IMG/VR virus record: IMGVR_UViG_3300042868_011386
Span: 25,458-89,457 of that record
Source of the DNA: a virus
Length of the DNA stretch: 64,000 bases
Direction: 5' to 3' (one strand)
Position numbers and translations under genes: made by a program. Of the stretch, positions 37,330 through 47,123 are shown in pieces (the first letter of the stretch is position 1; each line of letters begins with the position of its first letter). Under the pieces are notes generated by a model that searched no databases, was not told the origin of the DNA, and saw only the letters and a list, made by a program, of their open reading frames with translations.

Positions 37330-39186
37330 ATGTCAGAATATAAAAAAATAATTTTAAAAAATAGTCCAGTTGCTGGAGCTGTTCCGCTTGAACAATTTTT
37401 AGATCATGGCGAGCTTGCATTAAACTATGCAGACAATAAAATCTATTACAAGACTCTCAATGGAAGTATTGTAGTTCATGAAACTCCTAATATTGACACA
37501 TATCAAAGTCAAAATTCAATTGTTCGTCGTAACCTAGATGGTTCTGGTAGTTTTAATGGAGTCATTAGTGAAAGTACAGATTCTGATATTTATAGCATCT
37601 ATGCTAAACACGATTCTGCTGTAACTGCAAAAATTATTAACACCAGCGTATGTACTGCAGCTGAAATTTCTTCTAACAACGGGGTTGGCGCAGAGATAAG
37701 CAGCACATCTGGTGTCGGCGCAAAAATAAGCAGTGCATCTGGGACCGGTGCTTTGATACTTAGTACATCTGGTGTTGGCGCGCAAATAAGCAGCACATCT
37801 GGGGTTGGCGCGCAAATAGGCAGCACATCTGGTGTCGGCGCGCAAATATCCTCTACAGGTACTACAGAAGATTCAACTGGGTTGTATGTAAGTGCTGATG
37901 ACGGTGTCGCTTTGCAAACTGTGAGTCAAGAAAATTTAGGTGCAGAAATAAGTAGTACAAATGATACTGGCGCAGAAATTTACACTTTAAACGGAGATTA
38001 TCATTTAATACTTGGACGAGCTGATAGTGCTCAACAGCTCATAGGAATTTCACGTCCCAACGCATCGGTTGATTGGCTTAAAAATAATGATAGAATTGGT
38101 AGTTTAAGAACTACAAGTACTATTTCAGCAAATTGCAATTGGACACTACCAGATCGTTCAGGCACAATATTATTAGATTCAAGTATACGCAGCGGAAAAA
38201 CAATCTATGTTGATGCTGGTGTCGGTACAGACACTCGTAATGGATTTACGGCATATTCATACACGCCGTTTGCAACCATAAGCGCTGCTGTAGCAGCCTC
38301 ATCACCAGGTGATTTGGTTTATGTTCGCGCTGGGTCTTATGTAATATCCGCTCAAATTAACTTAAATCTTAAAGGTCACCTATATTTTGAACCTGGAGCA
38401 ACCGTTAATATCGCAACAGGTGTTGTAGCGTTTTCATATAGTCAAAATTCTGTTCCAATTAATATTAGAGGAGCTGCAGATTTCATATTAGCTGCGGGTG
38501 CAACAGGTGTATTAACAATGAGTGGTAATAGTACAACAGTTGTTAATTTTGAGTGTAGTTCTATCGTTAATCCAACAAATAATTCTACTGGTACACTCTT
38601 TAATTGTGCGTCAGGTGTGTTGGGTGTTGATGTAAGATTAATACAAGCGGTAGCTGCTACTGTGTTTAATATCACTGGTACTGGAGTTGTCACATCAAGA
38701 ATTCCATATGTATATTGTGGAAGATTTGTTAATGGTTCTGGTACAGCTTTTCCAGGTGCTGCTGCTCGTGCTCAGATAAATGCTGACATTTGGACTTTGG
38801 TAACATATAACACAGGATCTGGTATGGATCTAAGGTTAATTACTACTAGCTTTAGAATAGTTAATTATAATCATGTTGGTGTAGGTGCTGCATTAAGTTG
38901 GACAGAAAATACCACATCTGAAAGTCATGCTTTCCGAGGAATTACTTGGAATAGTTTGGCTGGTCAACCGAATATAACATTTGCTTCTACCAATGGTTCA
39001 ACAACTAATAAAATTATTAGATTAGACCAAACAAATATAATGCGTGCGGCAACGACAAACAGTTTAAGCTCTAATGTGCCTATAAATGTAGGAACATATG
39101 GTACATTTGCATCAGCGCCAGCAACTTCAAACGTTACATTTAAGATTGGTTCATTCACAGTAGATGCAGACGTAAACACCTATTAA
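37330..39186 (+). CDS. Tail fibre with decapeptide repeats and pectate-lyase-like beta-helix
   Basis: A 618-residue protein. The N-terminus, EQFLDHGELALNYADNKIYY followed by KTLNGSI, is a widespread phage fibre entry domain. Residues about 117-176 are short tandem repeats of the STSGVGAQIS type. From residue 292 there is a right-handed beta-helix entry (GKTIYVDAGVGTDTRNGFTA, PFATISAAVAAS, VYVRAGSY) like DUF1565/pectate-lyase-like fibres. The last 320 residues are beta-rich. The beta-helix part is duplicated in the next gene. TATAAAAT at 37319 is a possible imperfect late promoter. Confidence 0.72.
   Translation: MSEYKKIILKNSPVAGAVPLEQFLDHGELALNYADNKIYYKTLNGSIVVHETPNIDTYQSQNSIVRRNLDGSGSFNGVISESTDSDIYSIYAKHDSAVTAKIINTSVCTAAEISSNNGVGAEISSTSGVGAKISSASGTGALILSTSGVGAQISSTSGVGAQIGSTSGVGAQISSTGTTEDSTGLYVSADDGVALQTVSQENLGAEISSTNDTGAEIYTLNGDYHLILGRADSAQQLIGISRPNASVDWLKNNDRIGSLRTTSTISANCNWTLPDRSGTILLDSSIRSGKTIYVDAGVGTDTRNGFTAYSYTPFATISAAVAASSPGDLVYVRAGSYVISAQINLNLKGHLYFEPGATVNIATGVVAFSYSQNSVPINIRGAADFILAAGATGVLTMSGNSTTVVNFECSSIVNPTNNSTGTLFNCASGVLGVDVRLIQAVAATVFNITGTGVVTSRIPYVYCGRFVNGSGTAFPGAAARAQINADIWTLVTYNTGSGMDLRLITTSFRIVNYNHVGVGAALSWTENTTSESHAFRGITWNSLAGQPNITFASTNGSTTNKIIRLDQTNIMRAATTNSLSSNVPINVGTYGTFASAPATSNVTFKIGSFTVDADVNTY
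37681..37850 (+). repeat. 30-bp tandem repeats in a fibre gene
   Basis: Six or so units of 30 bases encode GVGAQISSTS-type decapeptides. Several units are almost identical at DNA level, so copy number could change by recombination. Decapeptide periodicity suggests a thin beta-helical or triple-stranded shaft. Confidence 0.75.
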
Positions 39187-39196
39187 TTTTAAAAAT

Positions 39197-40438
39197 ATGA
39201 GTCAACAAACACTATACAACGATTTGGTAATTACTGGTGACCTAACAGTTTCTGGTACCACTACTACAATTAATACAAATAATCTAACTGTAGAAGATAA
39301 AAATATTATTATTGGTAATGTAGACACTCCATCAAATATTACTGGAGATGGTGGCGGACTTACGCTAAAAGCTGCTAGCGATAAAACTTTTAATTGGGTG
39401 TCAGGTGCTGATAGATGGACATCAAATGTTGGCGTTGAAGCTAGTGCGCTTGTACGTACTGGAGGCACAACTGCGCAATTTTTAAAGGCTGATGGCACTA
39501 CACAAGAATTAACTACTGGAAAAACGATTTATGTTGATGCAGTTGTAGGTACAGACATACGGACTGGGTTTAACGATTATGATATATCAAAACCGTTTGC
39601 AACTATTGGTGAAGCGGTGTCTGCTTCTGCAAGTGATGATACAGTTTATGTTCGCGCTGGATCTTATACAATATCTACACAAATTTCATTAAACGGCAAG
39701 GGTAATATATATTTTGAAACTGGAACAGACATTACGGTTGCTGGCACTACAGTTGCGTTTTCTCTTACTGCAAATGAAACTAAAACGGTTAATGGATTTG
39801 CTCAATTCGCGTTAAGTGATACAGCAAACATACTAACACAATCAAATGGAACTCTATTTTTAGAATATCAAAGCATTACAAGCACCTCAACAGACACACT
39901 ATTTAGAATATCTGGAGGCACATTAAATACAAGTTTTGCGAGTATTGTAGCGTCTACAACAGACGGATTTGTGTTGACAGGAAGTGGAACACTGGTAATT
40001 CGCCGTTCCCACACCGCGACATGTAAACAATTTTTAAACTGCAATACTAGTGGATCTGTTACTATGGACATATGGACTGTTGTAGGAGATTCTACAGATG
40101 CAACTATTCGCGTTGTTAATCATACTGGATTTTCGTATCGTGGAGTCAACTTAAACAGCAATTCATCTAGTCCGTGCATCGTTTTTGCATACACCGGTGG
40201 AACTGGCACTCCAGTCTTACGAAACTTAAGATTAACAGCAAGCGGAACTGGTATTTCTATTAATGCCGCTACTGCAACAAGAGATATATTCTTAGATCAA
40301 ATTAAAATAAATGCGGCTAACAGTCTATCAGCTACCGCACCTACAACCGTTTATTCTACCACAACATACAGCACTGTCGCGCCTGATGCTAATGTAACAG
40401 TAGACGGGCAATACAATATAATGTCTAAACTTTTCTAA
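39197..40438 (+). CDS. Tail fibre with pectate-lyase-like beta-helix (paralogue)
   Basis: A 413-residue protein. The N-terminus (YNDLVITGDLTVSGTTTTIN, then NLTVEDKNIIIGNVDTP) is a frequent marine phage fibre entry module. Residues 108-180 repeat the beta-helix entry of the preceding protein (GKTIYVDAVVGTDIRTGFND, PFATIGEAVSASA, VYVRAGSYTIS). The rest is a repetitive beta-helix. It looks like a duplication followed by divergence of the 37330 gene. Confidence 0.7.
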   Translation: MSQQTLYNDLVITGDLTVSGTTTTINTNNLTVEDKNIIIGNVDTPSNITGDGGGLTLKAASDKTFNWVSGADRWTSNVGVEASALVRTGGTTAQFLKADGTTQELTTGKTIYVDAVVGTDIRTGFNDYDISKPFATIGEAVSASASDDTVYVRAGSYTISTQISLNGKGNIYFETGTDITVAGTTVAFSLTANETKTVNGFAQFALSDTANILTQSNGTLFLEYQSITSTSTDTLFRISGGTLNTSFASIVASTTDGFVLTGSGTLVIRRSHTATCKQFLNCNTSGSVTMDIWTVVGDSTDATIRVVNHTGFSYRGVNLNSNSSSPCIVFAYTGGTGTPVLRNLRLTASGTGISINAATATRDIFLDQIKINAANSLSATAPTTVYSTTTYSTVAPDANVTVDGQYNIMSKLF

Positions 40439-40442
40439 AACT

Positions 40443-40820
40443 ATGGCAACAGGACCACTAACAATAAATAACAATACAACGATAACTGGTGACTTAACAG
40501 TTGATGGTAATATTATTACGTCAATCGATTCGACTATAACAGGAAGCGGTAAAACTTTTAGCAATGCTGATTCTGGTAAAATATTTCATGTTTCTGGAAC
40601 AAACACACTAGTTCTTCCTACCTATGCATCTGCTGATACTGCATGGAGCATTGGCATTGTAAATGTAGGTGGAAATACACTTACAATTAATATTGCAACA
40701 GGTTCAGGAAATACAATTAATGATGCAGTCACAATAAGCAATACAGTAAAATATTCATCAATTTATATCTATAGATCAACAACAACAGGTAAATTTATTG
40801 CATTAGGCACGTTATATTAA
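40443..40820 (+). CDS. Small fibre/tail appendage protein (125 aa)
   Basis: A 125-residue beta-rich protein. The N-terminus (LTINNNTTITGDLTVDGNII) is the same repeat-type entry module as in the preceding gene, followed by a single C-terminal domain (SGKIFHVSGTNTLVLPTYAS ... STTTGKFIALGTLY) comparable to the C-terminal domain of the 21760 protein. It is probably a trimeric fibre tip or adaptor. No catalytic motif was seen. Confidence 0.6.
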   Translation: MATGPLTINNNTTITGDLTVDGNIITSIDSTITGSGKTFSNADSGKIFHVSGTNTLVLPTYASADTAWSIGIVNVGGNTLTINIATGSGNTINDAVTISNTVKYSSIYIYRSTTTGKFIALGTLY

Positions 40821-40821
40821 C

Positions 40822-42030
40822 ATGAATATCAGTGATTTTAGAAAAGTAGTATTATCTAACCAAACTATAATACTAGACTCACCAATGCTAAACGCAATTG
40901 CGGCAGGTGATGATTTTGGTTTTAGCGTTGCGATGAATGCTACCGGTACAGTTTGTATAATAGGCGCTCCAAATTTTGATACAAATAATAGAGGGCGAGC
41001 AGTTGTCTATGCATTCAATGCAACTGCTAAATTATGGGAACAGCGAGGAGATCCATTCCTTGGAGCTCTTAGCGGTCAAAAGCTTGGTTATTCTGTTGCT
41101 ATAAATGGTGATGGAACCAGAATAGTTATTGGCAGTCCAGGAAATTCTAATGTTCAAGTTTATTCTTGGAATGGAACGTCATATACTGTTATAAGAAATA
41201 GTACTGAAACTGCAACCGCTGCTGGTTGGAGCGTTGCGATAAATTCTGCTGGAAATCGTATTGCAGTTGGAGCACCAACAAATAGTGCCACTGGAACTGA
41301 TAGAGGAGCAGTTGAAATATTAGATTATTCTGGAAGCGGAACAACTTGGAATTCACATGGAATAATCGCATATGGAGAGTCAATTGGAGATAAATCTGGT
41401 TGGTGTGTATCATTAAATTCGAGTGGAAATAGAGTTGCAATTGGTGCACCATTTAACGATATTGGAGGAACAATTACTCAAGCAGGTCATACTAGAGTTT
41501 ATCATAATACATCCGGAACAAGTTGGAACAAATTAGGAATAGATCTAGATGGTTCCAGTATAAATGAACAGTCTGGATTTAATATCTCGTTAAATGATGT
41601 TGGAGATATTGTTGCGATAGGAAATATACAGGATGACACCAGCGCAAACAACGATGCTGGAACGACTAGAGTGTATAAATGGAGCGGTGGTGCTGGCACA
41701 TCTGGATCATGGTCTCAGCAAGGACCAGATTTAAATGGAAATCCTGGAGACTTATTTGGCTATTCAGTGTCACTAAATTCTGAAGGAAATATATTGGCAA
41801 TTGGAGCTCCATTTAGAGACAATGCTAGTGGAATCGACTCGGGAGGGGCCCAAGTTTATAAATTTGATAATACTAATGTCATTTGGAAACAAATACGTCC
41901 ATTATTACAAGGACAATCTGCCAGTGAACAATCCGGGCTTTCTGTATCTCTTAGTAAAAATTCTAAAAAAATAATAGTTGGCGCGCCATATACATCTACT
42001 GGAGGAACTGCTAGAATTTATTCAATATAA
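40822..42030 (+). CDS. FG-GAP-like beta-propeller tail protein
   Basis: A 402-residue protein built almost entirely of about seven repeats of the form GFSVAMNATGTVCIIGAPNF, GYSVAINGDGTRIVIGSPGN, GWCVSLNSSGNRVAIGAPFN, GYSVSLNSEGNILAIGAPFR, GLSVSLSKNSKKIIVGAPYT. These are FG-GAP/integrin-alpha-like propeller blades; the same blades occur in the 33669 fibre. A short N-terminal segment (MNISDFRKVVLSN) may anchor it. It probably binds a host surface structure. Its stop lies inside the late promoter of the next gene. Confidence 0.7.
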   Translation: MNISDFRKVVLSNQTIILDSPMLNAIAAGDDFGFSVAMNATGTVCIIGAPNFDTNNRGRAVVYAFNATAKLWEQRGDPFLGALSGQKLGYSVAINGDGTRIVIGSPGNSNVQVYSWNGTSYTVIRNSTETATAAGWSVAINSAGNRIAVGAPTNSATGTDRGAVEILDYSGSGTTWNSHGIIAYGESIGDKSGWCVSLNSSGNRVAIGAPFNDIGGTITQAGHTRVYHNTSGTSWNKLGIDLDGSSINEQSGFNISLNDVGDIVAIGNIQDDTSANNDAGTTRVYKWSGGAGTSGSWSQQGPDLNGNPGDLFGYSVSLNSEGNILAIGAPFRDNASGIDSGGAQVYKFDNTNVIWKQIRPLLQGQSASEQSGLSVSLSKNSKKIIVGAPYTSTGGTARIYSI

Positions 42031-42033
42031 ATA
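42026..42033 (+). promoter_or_regulatory. T4-type late promoter (TATAAATA) for 42039
   Basis: An exact motif overlapping the previous stop codon, with 5 bases (ATTAT) to the ATG. It is the last late promoter seen before 57575, so it may drive the S74 fibre gene and all of the following enzyme block. Confidence 0.8.
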
Positions 42034-42038
42034 ATTAT

Positions 42039-43673
42039 ATGCCAACTCCACCGCCAATTAATTTAGGTCCATATGCTTTAAATGCTCCCTCGCAACTTGA
42101 AAAGGGGAATATAAGAGAAAGTTTGGATCTTGGATCTGCTTCTCTATTACAAGGGGGATTTATAGATTCAAATCGACTAGTTTTTTCGGACCCAAATGAT
42201 AGTCAACGAACCATAACACTCGATAAAACGCAATTGAATAGTGCGGTCGCTGATCGACTGCGGACCGCACGAGTAGTCAATGTGACTGGCCATGTCACAA
42301 CCACTTCTCCAATCCCTTCTTTTGATGGTACTGAAGATCTATACATTCCAGTTACAATTAATGACGGAGTAATTAGTGAATTAATGTTAGCGACCAATGC
42401 TGTTGTTGGCGCAAAAATTAAAAATGGAACAATAACTCCAGATAAATTGTCTGGAACATTTCCAGACTGGGGAAATGCTGGTACAATGCTTATTAAACAG
42501 CCTGTAATTGAGCTTGGTAGCGGCATAACTGCAAATGGAAATTCATATATTGACTTTCATTCGTCTTTCCCACCTGTTGACTATGATGCACGTATATGGC
42601 GCCGGCCTGGAGTTAATGGAGAGCTTGATGTACTAAACACTGGAACAGGAGATATAAACATTGGTGGTGGATTGTCCATTAATTCAGCAAATACAGTCAT
42701 TTCTACGCGCCAACTTATTGGAGCAATAGAAATTATTGGAAACCAAATTAATGGCACGTTTGCAAATAATGTTGAGCTTGCGCTTAACTATGAAAATAGT
42801 GATAGCACAATTGCAAACTTTTTAAACACAACTGTTTATAATGGTAAGTGTGAAGTTTCTGCAAAGTTTTTTGGAGAGACAAAAACACTTGAAACCTATG
42901 GTCCTTGCCGAAGTATAACAAATGGGCAGATTGCGGTTGCAACTGCTGGACTAGAATCACGAAGTACTTCAGGAAATGTACTTATAGCATTAGCCGCCAG
43001 TGGTACTGGTGGTACATCAACTCTTTTACGACATGTTCGTGGAGGCGCAGGTGTTGAGATAAGAACAGCAGACGATGTAAACTATGCACCGTTAAAAGCA
43101 TCTAATGTTAATACGACTGGTGACATTACTATTAACGAAGAATCGCCAACTCTAATTTTGCAAGACACCAACAATCGCTCTGCAATGGTGCATGTAAATA
43201 GCAATCAATTTTATGTGCTACGTGGTAGTGCAACAAACTCCACGACATGGGAATCTATTAACAATGCATGGCCTCTTCAAATAGATCTTGAAAATAATTA
43301 TGCAACACTTGGAGGTGGAGCAAAAATCAATGGTACACTAAGCGTAACTGGAGACGTTATTGCATATTCAACATCAGATAAAGATCTTAAAACCAATATT
43401 AAAAATATTGAGCAGCCGCTAAGCAAAATACAAAAAATAAATGGAGTAACTTTTGATTGGGACACTTCTAAACAAGATACACACTCTGGTTCTGATATTG
43501 GCGTAGTTGCCCAAGAAATTGAAGAGATTTTACCAGATGCAGTTTGTACCCGAGAAGATGGATACAAAGCAGTTAAGTATGATAAACTTATTCCACTGCT
43601 TATAGAATCTATAAAGGAATTAAATAATAAAGTTCAACTTCTTGAAGAAAAACTTTCAAAAGTAAATATATAA
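42039..43673 (+). CDS. Tail fibre with C-terminal S74 intramolecular chaperone
   Basis: A 544-residue fibre. The C-terminal about 100 residues are a peptidase S74 chaperone: TSDKDLKTNIKNIEQPLSKI (S is the nucleophile, before which the chain is cut), KINGVTFDWD, DIGVVAQEIEEILPDAV, YKAVKYDKLIPLLIESIKEL, and a terminal coiled coil. Such domains trimerise the fibre and then cleave themselves off. The N-terminal part (INLGPYALNAPSQLEKGNIR, DPNDSQRTITLDKTQLNSAV) is a fibre shaft. The mature protein would end near residue 447. Confidence 0.85.
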   Translation: MPTPPPINLGPYALNAPSQLEKGNIRESLDLGSASLLQGGFIDSNRLVFSDPNDSQRTITLDKTQLNSAVADRLRTARVVNVTGHVTTTSPIPSFDGTEDLYIPVTINDGVISELMLATNAVVGAKIKNGTITPDKLSGTFPDWGNAGTMLIKQPVIELGSGITANGNSYIDFHSSFPPVDYDARIWRRPGVNGELDVLNTGTGDINIGGGLSINSANTVISTRQLIGAIEIIGNQINGTFANNVELALNYENSDSTIANFLNTTVYNGKCEVSAKFFGETKTLETYGPCRSITNGQIAVATAGLESRSTSGNVLIALAASGTGGTSTLLRHVRGGAGVEIRTADDVNYAPLKASNVNTTGDITINEESPTLILQDTNNRSAMVHVNSNQFYVLRGSATNSTTWESINNAWPLQIDLENNYATLGGGAKINGTLSVTGDVIAYSTSDKDLKTNIKNIEQPLSKIQKINGVTFDWDTSKQDTHSGSDIGVVAQEIEEILPDAVCTREDGYKAVKYDKLIPLLIESIKELNNKVQLLEEKLSKVNI

Positions 43674-43677
43674 TATT

Positions 43678-44280
43678 ATGCCAAGTACATTTATTGAAAG
43701 TACAGATATTAGTATGTCATCTTTAAACACCCTTAAAGGTGTTAGAGTAGCAACGGCGGCAGGAGCGCCAAATACATCGTTAAACGATTTAAGAAATTGG
43801 TTTAGAGATAATATTGGAAATACAGGAAATTTTACACACACTGGTGCTAATGGGGCCTCAATTGGCTTATCAGAATTTTCTCAACGATTTATATACGGAT
43901 TTTATGCTGGTGGATGGAGTGAGAGCATAGATAATACATATTATGATAATAATGATGGCGGAGTGACATTTTGGTGGGCATGGGGCGACAATAATGCTAA
44001 TAATTTTGCATTTTATTTAAATGGTAGAGGATGGGTTTCACCAAATCAAAATAATAGTACAAATACTGGAACAGCCTTTCACTCTTTAAGTGGAGCATGG
44101 AATGCGTGGAATACAAGTACAGATTATCAATGTTACGTATATCATCGCACTACTACATCTACTGTTGGATTTAAAATACGAATTGGATATGGAGGAGGGG
44201 GGACATTCTTAATACGCAATAATGGCGTAGCAACAGATATACGAAATGCAACATTTTTCCCAGTAGATAAATCTTTTTAA
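43678..44280 (+). CDS. Small adhesin-like tail protein (200 aa)
   Basis: A 200-residue protein, rich in Gly, Asn, Trp and Tyr (GFYAGGWSESIDNTYYDNND, FWWAWGDNNANNFAFYLNGR), starting MPSTFIESTDISMSSLNTLK. The composition fits a phage tip protein or adhesin. It follows the S74 fibre after 4 bases and is the last fibre-like gene before the enzyme block. No family is recognised with certainty. Confidence 0.55.
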   Translation: MPSTFIESTDISMSSLNTLKGVRVATAAGAPNTSLNDLRNWFRDNIGNTGNFTHTGANGASIGLSEFSQRFIYGFYAGGWSESIDNTYYDNNDGGVTFWWAWGDNNANNFAFYLNGRGWVSPNQNNSTNTGTAFHSLSGAWNAWNTSTDYQCYVYHRTTTSTVGFKIRIGYGGGGTFLIRNNGVATDIRNATFFPVDKSF

Positions 44281-44283
44281 AAT

Positions 44284-45204
44284 ATGAATTATTATAATGT
44301 ATTAATTGAAGACTTACACAAATCGATTATAATTTTAGAACATAAGGACGTTTATAGATTTGTAACATGTTGTAAAAAATATATTGATTTTGAAATACAC
44401 CAAACTGATGATATTGAAAATGTCATTGTGTATGATATGTATACACAACAGACTAGAAACATACCAGTTATAGAAATATTATGGCATAATCATCATGACA
44501 TACACAATTTAGAAGAAAATGATATCGTTTTCTTAGAACGTCTTAATATTATTAGGAGTATTATAGACAAATATCATATTGAAAATAAAGAATTATCTCT
44601 TGATCAAATATATGATAAGGTTGTAAAACCAAATACGCTTAATATTTTTGATCCTTCTTCTGAAAATAGTGTTTTAGATTTTTTAAGTTATACTAAATTT
44701 ACTTTAAGTGTTGATGATATAATAGCAGACACAATTTCTGAACATCGTAAAGATGATGTTATACGTTGCTGTAAATTTTTAGTGCAGCAAAAATTAGATG
44801 AAATTTTAGATGAGTTAAATACATTAAAATTACAAACGTCTGATCCAGAAGATATATCAGATATTGACGCAATTGAGTCTATGTATAAAGATGTATTGGA
44901 TGAACTTGATTATTCATCATGTACAACATTAAAAGATTGTCTTAAAAATTGGCCGCCATTATTATTGCCAATGCCTGAATATATTGATATGTTTATATCA
45001 AAAATTCCAAAAAATAAAAAATCTAATGATGTTTTATCGGATTTTATGCACATTGTTGATAATTCATTAACACAAGCTGAAATAAAAGAATTATTAGACG
45101 AACTTGAAACATTACAACCGGATGATGCAGACAAACAAAATCAAATGGATTTAACTGTTTTCAAAAAATATTTGTTGTATAAATTAAATAATGAACATAA
45201 ATGA
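44284..45204 (+). CDS. Acidic protein of unknown function at the head of the enzyme block
   Basis: A 306-residue, strongly acidic, Leu/Ile/Asp-rich protein that I do not recognise. The N-terminal 85 residues appear alpha/beta (NYYNVLIEDLHKSIIILEH, IPVIEILWHNHHDIHN), and the rest is helical with acidic clusters (LQTSDPEDISDIDAIE; TLQPDDADKQNQ). There is no signal peptide or membrane segment. It overlaps the first radical SAM gene by 14 bases, so it is probably made together with it. It could be a partner, carrier or substrate of that enzyme, or a phage structural protein; none of these is shown. Confidence 0.5.
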   Translation: MNYYNVLIEDLHKSIIILEHKDVYRFVTCCKKYIDFEIHQTDDIENVIVYDMYTQQTRNIPVIEILWHNHHDIHNLEENDIVFLERLNIIRSIIDKYHIENKELSLDQIYDKVVKPNTLNIFDPSSENSVLDFLSYTKFTLSVDDIIADTISEHRKDDVIRCCKFLVQQKLDEILDELNTLKLQTSDPEDISDIDAIESMYKDVLDELDYSSCTTLKDCLKNWPPLLLPMPEYIDMFISKIPKNKKSNDVLSDFMHIVDNSLTQAEIKELLDELETLQPDDADKQNQMDLTVFKKYLLYKLNNEHK

Positions 45205-46225
45205 TTTTAGTGTACGCTCTTTTGACATTGACTATACAACCACACGAAACAACAGAGCAAAATTAGACACTGGTTTTCATTGCAACTATAAGTGTGAATT
45301 TTGTTATTATCTAAATCATCTACATCTTAAGACTTCTTTTGAAAAAATAAAGGAACGTATAGACTATATACACTCATATGGAATAACGCAAATTGATCTT
45401 TCAGGTGGAGAAAGTTCGATACATGCAGACTGGTTTAATATACTAGATTATTGCAATGATAGATTTGAACATATTAGTTGCCTAAGTAATGGATCTGCAT
45501 TTTCCAATGAAAAATTTTTAATAAAATCAAAGGAACATGGTTTAAAGGAAATACTTTTTAGCTTACATGGTTATGATGAAGACATTCATGATTCAATTGT
45601 TGGAAAGGTTGGTGCATGGAAAAAAATACATGCAGCAATACAGCATTGCAAAAAACATAATATTCGCGTAAGAATAAATTGTACAGTATATCAAAAAAAT
45701 TATTCTGGATTATCGACAGAATATTCAAAAATTATAAAAGATATATCTCCATATGAAGTTAATTTTTTAACATTAAATCATTGGGATGATTCAAGTACAT
45801 TTGAACCAATAAGCGATTATACTGGATTGACTGATGAAATTAAACTATGTATTGATGCAATAAAAGATTATGTCAAATTAATTAATGTAAGATATACTCC
45901 ATATTGTTTTATGGTTGGTTATGAAAAATATGTGTGTAATCAATATCAACATATATATGATATCTATGATTGGAATAAAGAAATTTACTCAGAAAAACTT
46001 GATACAAACAAGGCATACACCTTGCACGAAAAAATAGATCTTGCATATGATGCTGCGAAAACAGAACGTTTGCAAACATATAAAAAACCATTTAATTGTA
46101 TTCGTTGTAAATATTTTAATATTTGTGATGGCATAGAAAAACAATCAAATGTAAAAGTGTCTCCAGTTCGTGGAGAAAAAATAACTGATGTAAATTATTA
46201 TAGAAAAAAGTTTTATGACATATAA
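45191..46225 (+). CDS. Radical SAM enzyme 1 (SPASM/twitch-type)
   Basis: A 344-residue radical SAM protein. The cluster motif C31-x3-C35-x2-C38 (TGFHCNYKCEFCYYL) binds the 4Fe-4S that cleaves S-adenosylmethionine, and the GGE motif lies at 72-74 (IDLSGGESSIH). The C-terminus has further cysteines (FNCIRCKYFNICDGIEKQ), as in SPASM/twitch domains with auxiliary clusters, typical for peptide- or sugar-modifying members. It is the first of four such enzymes here, in a chain of overlapping genes. The substrate is unknown. Confidence 0.85.
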   Translation: MNINDFSVRSFDIDYTTTRNNRAKLDTGFHCNYKCEFCYYLNHLHLKTSFEKIKERIDYIHSYGITQIDLSGGESSIHADWFNILDYCNDRFEHISCLSNGSAFSNEKFLIKSKEHGLKEILFSLHGYDEDIHDSIVGKVGAWKKIHAAIQHCKKHNIRVRINCTVYQKNYSGLSTEYSKIIKDISPYEVNFLTLNHWDDSSTFEPISDYTGLTDEIKLCIDAIKDYVKLINVRYTPYCFMVGYEKYVCNQYQHIYDIYDWNKEIYSEKLDTNKAYTLHEKIDLAYDAAKTERLQTYKKPFNCIRCKYFNICDGIEKQSNVKVSPVRGEKITDVNYYRKKFYDI

Positions 46226-47123
46226 TGGTGAAAAGATTATTACATGCGGAATTAAAGACTATAATATAAAAACTTTTACATGGAAACTTATAGATGTATG
46301 CAACCAAAAATGCGCGTATTGTAATGAAGGATTTGGATCAGACGAATTTAGACCGAAAAGTTCATTTTTTAAAAACCAATCGCAAATCGATAGCTATAAA
46401 AATGTTTTAAAAATTCTTAAACTAAAATTTATTGGTCCGTTTGAAGTTGATATTATTGGTGGAGAACCAACTTTACACCCTCACATTTATAGCATAATAG
46501 AGCAAATTAATTCTATTGATAATTGTAAACAAATAAGTCTATTAACAAATCTTAAAAAACCATTTTCATTTTATGAAAAATTTAATTCTATAGCATACAA
46601 CAAATTATTATTTTGCCCGTCAATACACTTTGATTATTATACCCCAGAATTATTAAAAAAATGTGTTGAAATTAATAAGTTTAAACACACTAAAATAATT
46701 CCCATTGTTATGTTACACGACGATAAAAAACATTGGGATAATATGGAAAATTTTATTACTGCATTAATAAAACATAATGTTGAATATACAATATCATTTA
46801 TAAATTCATGCTTTGAGTATACTACCAATTATACATCAGAATTTTATTCTAGATTTAATAAATTTATTGTGGTTGATGCAAATAAATATTTGTTTAATGA
46901 TAATTTACTGCTAAACAAATACGATATTCATTTAAATAAGTTAAATGCTTTTAAAGGATGGAAATGTAAACCACTTAGATATATTATAAAACATACTGGA
47001 GAAATTATAAATGCATGCACTGATAAACAAATGAGTTTTGTCAACTCTGAACAATTCGCAATATGCCCTAAAACTGAATGTGATTGTGATATCCAATGGA
47101 ATTATGAAAAATACAATTGTTAA
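46215..47123 (+). CDS. Radical SAM enzyme 2
   Basis: A 302-residue radical SAM protein: C29-x3-C33-x2-C36 (LIDVCNQKCAYCNEGFG) and GGEPTLH at 82-88. C-terminal cysteines (GWKCKPLRYI, INACTDKQ, ICPKTECDCDIQW) suggest a second iron-sulfur cluster. It overlaps the upstream gene by 11 and the downstream gene by 20 bases. The sequence differs from enzyme 1 outside the motifs, so it probably has a different substrate or step. Confidence 0.85.
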   Translation: MTYNGEKIITCGIKDYNIKTFTWKLIDVCNQKCAYCNEGFGSDEFRPKSSFFKNQSQIDSYKNVLKILKLKFIGPFEVDIIGGEPTLHPHIYSIIEQINSIDNCKQISLLTNLKKPFSFYEKFNSIAYNKLLFCPSIHFDYYTPELLKKCVEINKFKHTKIIPIVMLHDDKKHWDNMENFITALIKHNVEYTISFINSCFEYTTNYTSEFYSRFNKFIVVDANKYLFNDNLLLNKYDIHLNKLNAFKGWKCKPLRYIIKHTGEIINACTDKQMSFVNSEQFAICPKTECDCDIQWNYEKYNC

